Origin: Nocardioides iriomotensis
GTDB taxonomy: Bacteria > Actinomycetota > Actinomycetes > Propionibacteriales > Nocardioidaceae
Direction of reading: 5' to 3'
Assembly: GCF_004168035.1 (NCBI RefSeq)
Contig: NZ_SDPU01000023.1
Span: forward strand, 62,001-126,000
DNA: 64,000 nucleotides
Part shown: piece by piece, positions 59,354 to 64,000 of the stretch
How the letters are laid out: each line of letters opens with the position of its first letter
How positions within the stretch are numbered: the first letter of the stretch is position 1
Notes under the pieces: generated by a model
The model's database searches: none
Told to the model about the DNA's origin: nothing
The model's input: only the letters and a program-made list of their open reading frames with translations
Translations under genes and position numbers: made by a program

Positions 59354-59977
59354 CTAGCGACGGTGACGCCGACCACCCGAGCGGCGCGGGGCCCGGTCCC
59401 GGCCGGGCTTCGCGCGAGGCGCCGCCGGCGGTGTCTCGCCCCGCGAGGAGCGCTCGGTGCGGCCGCGCACGATGCCGACGAAGGTCTCCACCAGCGGGTC
59501 CTCGGTGTCGGTCCGCCAGGCAAGGCCGACCTGCGACTCGGGCAGCCCGTCGACGGGCACGGCCACGACGTCCTTGCGGTGGTGCACCCGAGCGACCGAC
59601 ATCGGCAGGAAGGCCACGCCGGTGCCCGCGGCGACGGTCTCGACCTTGAGCCGGGTCTCCAGGTCGGGGTCGTCGAGCACGATCTCGTCGCCGAGGTCGG
59701 CCAGGGGGATCTCGTCGTACGCCGCGACGGGGTGCTCACGGTTGACGACGACGACGGGCACCTCGCGGTACAGCGGGATGTGGTGCAGCCCGTCGCGCTG
59801 GTCCTCGGCGAGGTCGCGGACGAACGCCATCGCGGCCGTCCCGTCCCGGACCCCGTCGAGCTGCGCCGCGACGTCGACGAGGCGGAGGTCGAGCCGGGTG
59901 CCGGAGACGCGTTCCTCCCAGCGCCGGCGCCACTTGTCGAGGGTCACGCCCTCGACGAACGTGAGGGTGAAGCTCAC
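59354..59977 (-). CDS. LysR substrate-binding-domain protein without DNA-binding domain
   Basis: A 207-residue protein corresponding to the effector-binding half of LysR regulators: TLTFVEGVTLDKWRRRWEER, LVDVAAQLDGVRDGTAAMAF, and ETVAAGTGVAFLPMSVARVH are typical. No helix-turn-helix precedes it; the upstream frame lies inside the DinB gene. The GTG start overlaps the DinB stop by 4 nt (GTGA), so the two are coupled. It could sense a ligand or modulate another regulator; a basic Arg-rich tail (RAPRRSGGRRHRR) ends it. Confidence 0.8.
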   Translation of the reverse strand: MSFTLTFVEGVTLDKWRRRWEERVSGTRLDLRLVDVAAQLDGVRDGTAAMAFVRDLAEDQRDGLHHIPLYREVPVVVVNREHPVAAYDEIPLADLGDEIVLDDPDLETRLKVETVAAGTGVAFLPMSVARVHHRKDVVAVPVDGLPESQVGLAWRTDTEDPLVETFVGIVRGRTERSSRGETPPAAPRAKPGRDRAPRRSGGRRHRR

Positions 59978-60483
59978 CGGCGCTCGAGGATCCCGCGCAC
60001 GAAGGCCGCCTGGCCGACGTGCTGCGCGCAGTCGTCGACGACGCTGACGAGGCGGACGGCGAGCGTGACCGGCGGGTCCCAGCGCAGGTCGACGACCCTG
60101 GCGAGGTCCACGTCGCCGAGGCCCTGCACGTAGTCGACGGTGCGGGCGTGGACGGCGTCGTGGTACCAGACCAGCATCTCGGCGTCGGCGACGACCTGCG
60201 CCACCTGCTTCGGCGTGTGCCCGAACCCGTGGTCGTGGTTGTCGAGGGGCAGCGCGAACCGGCCGGCCCAGCCGTCGGTGATCCACACCTGCGTCGTACC
60301 GGCGACGTCCGCGACATGGTCGTCCTGGATGCGGGTCAGGTGCCAGACGAGCCAGGCGATGGAGTTGGCCTCGGGGTCGAGCCGTTCGGCGAGCTGCGTG
60401 CGGGACAGGCCCTCGACGGCGGCGTGCACGTTGTCCTTGACCCGGTTCAGGCCGTCGATGATCACGTCGGTGGCAGCGGTCAT
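59974..60483 (-). CDS. DinB / DUF664 family protein (mycothiol transferase-like)
   Basis: A 169-residue four-helix-bundle protein of the DinB superfamily. Metal-site histidines are in WLVWHLTRIQDDHVAD, DAVHARTVDYV and DDCAQHVGQAAF. Such proteins are thiol transferases that use mycothiol or bacillithiol. ATG at 60483. It is the first gene of a two-gene operon with the LysR effector-domain protein. Confidence 0.85.
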   Translation of the reverse strand: MTAATDVIIDGLNRVKDNVHAAVEGLSRTQLAERLDPEANSIAWLVWHLTRIQDDHVADVAGTTQVWITDGWAGRFALPLDNHDHGFGHTPKQVAQVVADAEMLVWYHDAVHARTVDYVQGLGDVDLARVVDLRWDPPVTLAVRLVSVVDDCAQHVGQAAFVRGILERR

Positions 60484-60724
60484 GCGGCGAGTCTTGCACG
60501 CGGCGCTCGTGGCGCGGGCCCGGCCGGGAGTCCGGGTGTGGGGAGGTCGGACACCGCCGCGGTCGCGGCGACGAGTCGCGATGCCGGTCGGCGGCGTCAC
60601 CGCTCGCGGCAACCGCGCCGGCTGCGTGCCCTCCGCCCTGGGGGCGATGCCTGGCCGGCTGCGTGTCGTGATGTCCGTCCGTCCTTCTCTCGTCCTCCCG
60701 GCCGGGTGGTCCGACCGTCTCGCG

Positions 60725-61735
60725 TCAGCTCATGTCGAAGACCAGCCGCGCCGGAACCTGCCCGGCGAGCACCTGCGCGAAGCTCTCGTTGACCTGCTCG
60801 AGCCGCCGTGTCTCGGCGATCACCCGGGTGTGGCCGTGCGCGTGCAGCGCGAAGCAGTCGGCGAGGTCGTTGCGGGTGCCGACCAGCGACCCGATCACCG
60901 AGATGCCCTTGAGCACCGTCTCGAAGACCGGCAGCTCCAGCCGGTTGTCCGCCGGCAGCCCGACCAGGACCAGGCGTCCGTTCGGGTTCAGCGCCTCGTG
61001 CGCGGCCCGCATCGCCGCGGGCGACGGCACGGTCACGACGGCGATGTCCACACCGCCGAGCGCCGCGAGGGCGGACGCCTGGTCGCCACGCCCGTCCACG
61101 ACGTGGTCGGCGCCGAGCTGCTTGGCAAGGTCGAGCTTGGCGTCCTCGACGTCGACGGCGACCGTGGTCGTGCCGAAGATCCGGGCGTACTGCAGGGCTA
61201 GGTGGCCGAGCCCCCCGACACCGACGACCATCGCCGTCTCGTTCGGCTGCGGGTGCGCGACCTTGACCGCCTTGTACGTCGTCACGCCCGCGCAGGTCAG
61301 CGGCGCGGCGTCGAGCGGGGTGACCCCAGCGGGCACCGGGACGACGTGGCTGGCGTAGCCGACGGCGTACTCGGCGTACGACCCGTCCATGGTGTAGCCG
61401 GTGTACGACGGGCTGGTGCAGTAGGTCTCCCAGCCGCCGACGCAGTAGCGGCACCGGCCGCAGGCGTGCCCGAGCCAGGGAAGTGCGACCCGCGTGCCGA
61501 CCAGTGCGGCGTTCACGTCGTCCGCGACGGCCTCGACGAGGCCGACGCCCTCGTGACCGGGGATGAGCGGGATCTTCGGCTTCACCGGCCAGTCGCCGCG
61601 CGCGGCGTGGATGTCGGTGTGGCACAGCCCGCTGGCCTCGATCTTCACGAGGACCTGCCCGGGACCGGGCTGCGGTACCGCGACGTCGCGGATCTCCAGG
61701 TCCGCACCGAGGGCGGGGACGACGGCTGCTCTCAT
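60725..61735 (-). CDS. zinc-dependent alcohol dehydrogenase (AdhP type)
   Basis: A 336-residue medium-chain dehydrogenase. Catalytic zinc ligands are in SGLCHTDIH and PGHEGVGLVE, and the structural zinc site with four cysteines is in HACGRCRYCVGGWETYC. NAD-binding motif VVGVGGLGHLALQ. It closely fits ethanol-active AdhP/AdhA, oxidising alcohols or reducing aldehydes. AGGAGAGACAG precedes the ATG. Confidence 0.93.
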   Translation of the reverse strand: MRAAVVPALGADLEIRDVAVPQPGPGQVLVKIEASGLCHTDIHAARGDWPVKPKIPLIPGHEGVGLVEAVADDVNAALVGTRVALPWLGHACGRCRYCVGGWETYCTSPSYTGYTMDGSYAEYAVGYASHVVPVPAGVTPLDAAPLTCAGVTTYKAVKVAHPQPNETAMVVGVGGLGHLALQYARIFGTTTVAVDVEDAKLDLAKQLGADHVVDGRGDQASALAALGGVDIAVVTVPSPAAMRAAHEALNPNGRLVLVGLPADNRLELPVFETVLKGISVIGSLVGTRNDLADCFALHAHGHTRVIAETRRLEQVNESFAQVLAGQVPARLVFDMS

Positions 61736-61865
61736 CTGTCTCTCCTGACGGGTGGGGGTTCTTCCTGCCCCCAGCCAACGCGCCGGCGAACGGCGAGGGC
61801 AGGAGCGAACGTCCCCGGTCCGCGGGGGCGAAGGACCCGGGTCCAGCCGAGAGCGCTGCGTGGCG

Positions 61866-62153
61866 TCACCGGCGCAGCCGGTCCATCTCCGCCGCCACCT
61901 GCTCGGGTGTCGCGGGCTTGGAGTAGACGTCCCAGGCGTGGAAGACCAGGCCGATGCCCCAACCGAAGAGCGGGAAGACCGGCCAGAAGAAGCCCGCCGT
62001 GGTCGCTGCCCAGATGGCCACGAACAGCAGGTTCACCATCAGGTAGGCGAGCAGGTGCGCCTTGAGGTCACGCTTGTCCTTGAGCCGCTTCACCGCTGCC
62101 GCGCGGAGCTCCTCGTCGGACCGGTACGTGCCGAGCATCGTGTCGTCCTGCAT
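61866..62153 (-). CDS. 2TM domain membrane protein
   Basis: A 95-residue protein of the 2TM family (PF13239). A conserved preceding segment RAAAVKRLKDKRDLKAHLLA leads into two helices (about residues 34-54 and 56-72) and a short tail. GGAAGGAGGG precedes the ATG, so the in-frame upstream starts are unlikely. The function of 2TM proteins is unknown; many occur next to histidine kinases, but none is here. Confidence 0.83.
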   Translation of the reverse strand: MQDDTMLGTYRSDEELRAAAVKRLKDKRDLKAHLLAYLMVNLLFVAIWAATTAGFFWPVFPLFGWGIGLVFHAWDVYSKPATPEQVAAEMDRLRR

Positions 62154-62262
62154 GTCGATCCCTCCTTCCACCTCCAGCGTCACGCGCGCGACGGTGCGGC
62201 TGAAGGGTGTTTCGTCACCGGGTCCAGAGCCCTTGGTCCGTGCTCGTGCTCACGTCCGGGGC

Positions 62263-63486
62263 TCACCCGAACGCGAGCAGGACCGCCGCGATCGCCAGCG
62301 CGGGCGGCAGGTGCCAGAGCAGGACGCTCCCGGCGAACGAGCGGCCGCCGGTGACCGCGGCCGCGGCGACCTTGCTGCCGGTGTTGGTGGCCAGGCCGAC
62401 GGCGACGGCGGTGACCGCGAGGGACACGGTCACCGTGCCCTGGCGGGCCAGCGTCGAGACGGCCACGGCCGAGGCGTGCGTGTCGGCCAGGCTGCCGGCG
62501 GCGGCCGCGATGAGCGCACCCGACGCGCCGTACCGCTGGTTGAGCCAGGTGGCGAGGAGCAGCACCAGGGAGATGACGGCGGCCAGGACAAGGGCGGGCA
62601 CCAGCGCGAAGGGCCGCCCGGCCGCGGCCTGGTCGCCGATGCCCTTCTGGTGGCGGGACAGGATCACCGCCTCGAGCACGAGCACCACCATGCCCGCGGC
62701 GAGCGGCAGGTAGAGCCGGGCCGCCACCGCGGGATCGGCGATTGTGACGAGCACCGCGATCTGGACGAGCGTGGCGGCGCTCGCCATCAGCGACCCGGCC
62801 AGGGTGGCCCTGCGGAGCTCGTGCGCCTCGCGGTACCGCGCACCCATCGTCCCGATCGTGGCGGTGCCGGAGACGAACCCGCCGGCGAGGCCGGCCACCA
62901 GCAGCCCGCGGCGGGCGCCGAACGCTCGCGTCGCCGCGTAGCCGGCCCAGCCGATGCCGGTGATCAGCACGACGAGCAGCCACACCCGGCGCGGCACCCA
63001 CACGTCGTACGGGCCGACCGCGGTGGTCGGGAGCAGTGGCAGCACGATGAAGGCGACGACGAAGAACTTCAGCGCGTCCGTGCTCTCCTGCTCGGTCACG
63101 GTGTGCCGCACGAAGCGGTGCATACGTTCCTTCGAGGCGAGCAGCACGGCGGTGGCGACCGCCGCGGCCACGGCCAGGCTGGCCTCGTAGCGGGTCAGGG
63201 CGCCGAGCGCCGTCGTGACCAGCAGCGCGAGCTCGCTGGTCAGACCCCGGTCCTCCTCGCGACCGCCGACGTACCCCGCCGCGACGACGACGACCACCCC
63301 ACCCAGCGCGAGCGCTGCGACGACGACGGGGACGAGGGTCGCAACATTCCCGAGCAATGCTGCCAGTGCGAACGTGCGGATGCCCGGGCTGCCGTGCTCG
63401 CGCTTCGCGCGCTCCCTCTCGGCGCCGACGAGCAGGCCGATCGCCAACGCGACGCCCGCGGACTGGAACAGCTCGAGGGTCGTCAT
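62263..63486 (-). CDS. MgtC/SapB-DUF4010 family membrane protein
   Basis: A 407-residue protein with about eleven helices. The N-terminal MgtC-like part has ALAIGLLVGAERERAKREHG and GIRTFALAALLGNVA. The C-terminal DUF4010 part has LVAGLAGGFVSGTATIGTMG and AGSLADTHASAVAVSTLA. Its role is unproven; MgtC proteins aid growth in low magnesium and inhibit ATP synthase in some pathogens. ATG start, 18 bp after the SHOCT gene stop. Confidence 0.88.
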   Translation of the reverse strand: MTTLELFQSAGVALAIGLLVGAERERAKREHGSPGIRTFALAALLGNVATLVPVVVAALALGGVVVVVAAGYVGGREEDRGLTSELALLVTTALGALTRYEASLAVAAAVATAVLLASKERMHRFVRHTVTEQESTDALKFFVVAFIVLPLLPTTAVGPYDVWVPRRVWLLVVLITGIGWAGYAATRAFGARRGLLVAGLAGGFVSGTATIGTMGARYREAHELRRATLAGSLMASAATLVQIAVLVTIADPAVAARLYLPLAAGMVVLVLEAVILSRHQKGIGDQAAAGRPFALVPALVLAAVISLVLLLATWLNQRYGASGALIAAAAGSLADTHASAVAVSTLARQGTVTVSLAVTAVAVGLATNTGSKVAAAAVTGGRSFAGSVLLWHLPPALAIAAVLLAFG

Positions 63487-63504
63487 CGCCGGCGGGCCGG
63501 ACGC

Positions 63505-63777
63505 TCAGCCCGTGATGCCGGGGTGGCCGACCTGCTGCAGCGCCGCCGTCCTGCGCAGGTACTCGTCCTCGTCGATCTCACCCTCGGCGAACCGGCGGTC
63601 GAGCACCGCCTGCGCGTCGGGGGCAGCGCCCTCGCCGAGCCGGCCGGCGCGGCCGCCGCGTCCGGACAGCAGCAGGAACCCGGCCGTAGCGAGCAGCGCG
63701 CCGAGCAGCACGAGCGCCATCAGGACCGCGGTCATCGCTTCCCAGTGCAGACCGCTCTGGTAGCCGTCCCACATCAT
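63505..63777 (-). CDS. small membrane protein with SHOCT domain
   Basis: A 90-residue protein. One hydrophobic helix (about residues 17-37) precedes a C-terminal SHOCT motif, VLDRRFAEGEIDEDEYLRRTAAL. SHOCT domains mediate oligomerisation. The start at the double ATG (63777/63774) is preceded by AAGGAGCAGGACG. It probably shares an operon with the DUF4010 gene. Confidence 0.83.
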   Translation of the reverse strand: MMWDGYQSGLHWEAMTAVLMALVLLGALLATAGFLLLSGRGGRAGRLGEGAAPDAQAVLDRRFAEGEIDEDEYLRRTAALQQVGHPGITG

Positions 63778-63823
63778 CGTCCTGCTCCTTCCCGCTTCGG
63801 CTCGTGCGCGCGGCGGGCGACGT

Positions 63824-64000
63824 TCACGACGCCGGTACGACGTGCGCGGCCAGGTCGGTCGCCCACGCGCGGGCACGGGTCAGCTCGCCCTCGGAGAGTG
63901 GCCCCTCCGTGCCCTCGACGTAGAAGCTCGCGCTGGCCAGGACCCGGCCGTGGTGGTGCTTCCGGAGCTCCTTGCCGGCACTCTTGGCGGCCGACCCCGG
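63824..64000 (-). CDS. partial gene at window edge, flavodoxin-like by weak pattern
   Basis: The last 58 residues of a protein whose start lies beyond the window. It reads through KSAGKELRKHHHGRVLASAS, then FYVEGTEGPLSEGEL and ends WATDLAAHVVPAS. This resembles the C-terminal helix of flavodoxin-like or NAD(P)H-oxidoreductase proteins, but the match is too weak for a name. The coding bias is good and the stop is 46 bp upstream of the SHOCT gene on the same strand. Confidence 0.5.
   Translation of the reverse strand, partial: PGSAAKSAGKELRKHHHGRVLASASFYVEGTEGPLSEGELTRARAWATDLAAHVVPAS

Noticed and set aside
60484-60724. Coding sequence in the gap between the DinB and alcohol dehydrogenase genes
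   Set aside because: Open frames here are short or extensions of neighbours with no codon bias or product; I see nothing in it.

Overview
This 64 kb window is one dense stretch of a very GC-rich actinobacterial chromosome, most likely Nocardioides or a close relative in Nocardioidaceae. This rests on gene content and style, not on a database match. The signs are: strong G/C at third codon positions, many GTG starts, mycothiol-type DinB/MDMPI enzymes, a FabG-FabI pair, GuaB1, DUF3099, dodecin, and a (G/T)ANNNT -10 box 5-8 nt before many start codons, which implies leaderless mRNAs. I saw no rRNA, tRNA, CRISPR array, prophage or insertion sequence. The only gap of about 300 bp without a gene (7346-7649) holds a 32-bp tandem repeat.

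Layout. 1-7.3 kb: tail of an ABC exporter, a large secreted subtilase, SURF1, MoaA, a degenerate 2H-phosphoesterase-like protein and a small membrane protein. 7.6-12.8 kb: a membrane GGDEF-EAL protein, three small conserved genes, then fabG and fabI. 12.8-18.3 kb: a cyanophycin locus, with cphB-cphA (hydrolase, synthetase) facing a CphA-like Mur ligase that lacks the ATP-grasp domain. 18.3-22 kb: SixA, SerB, a conserved hypothetical, and an AbiEi/DUF559-type gene bracketed by inverted repeats. 22-25.3 kb: an ABC ATPase-NfeD-SPFH-TSUP run. 25.3-30.2 kb: small enzymes and hypotheticals. 30.2-32.8 kb: an ABC-2 export operon. 32.9-37.3 kb: NUDIX, a PEBP-like protein, and a CobT-CobA-SpoU operon. 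37.3-44.4 kb: a PAS-PP2C phosphatase, a TetR/cupin divergon, peptide deformylase, a coupled pair of acyl-CoA dehydrogenases behind a palindromic operator, and two small membrane proteins. 44.5-50 kb: GAF-EAL, DUF2252, a LysR/LysE divergon and galactokinase. 50-57.4 kb: a second subtilase, cyclopropane synthase-DUF1295, Bcp peroxiredoxin, a sulfatase and GuaB1. 57.4-64 kb: a BCCT transporter, an HTH-less LysR effector domain coupled to a DinB protein, zinc alcohol dehydrogenase, 2TM, DUF4010 and SHOCT proteins, and a gene cut by the window edge.

The genes are mostly housekeeping and accessory metabolism rather than one pathway. Coherent units are the cyanophycin locus, the fatty-acid reductase pair, the corrin/siroheme operon, the acyl-CoA dehydrogenase pair, the membrane-microdomain run and the ABC-2 exporter. 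The best candidates for something undescribed are the ATP-grasp-less CphA paralogue, the inverted-repeat cassette around the AbiEi-like gene, and the acyl-CoA dehydrogenase pair whose motifs are lost in complementary fashion.
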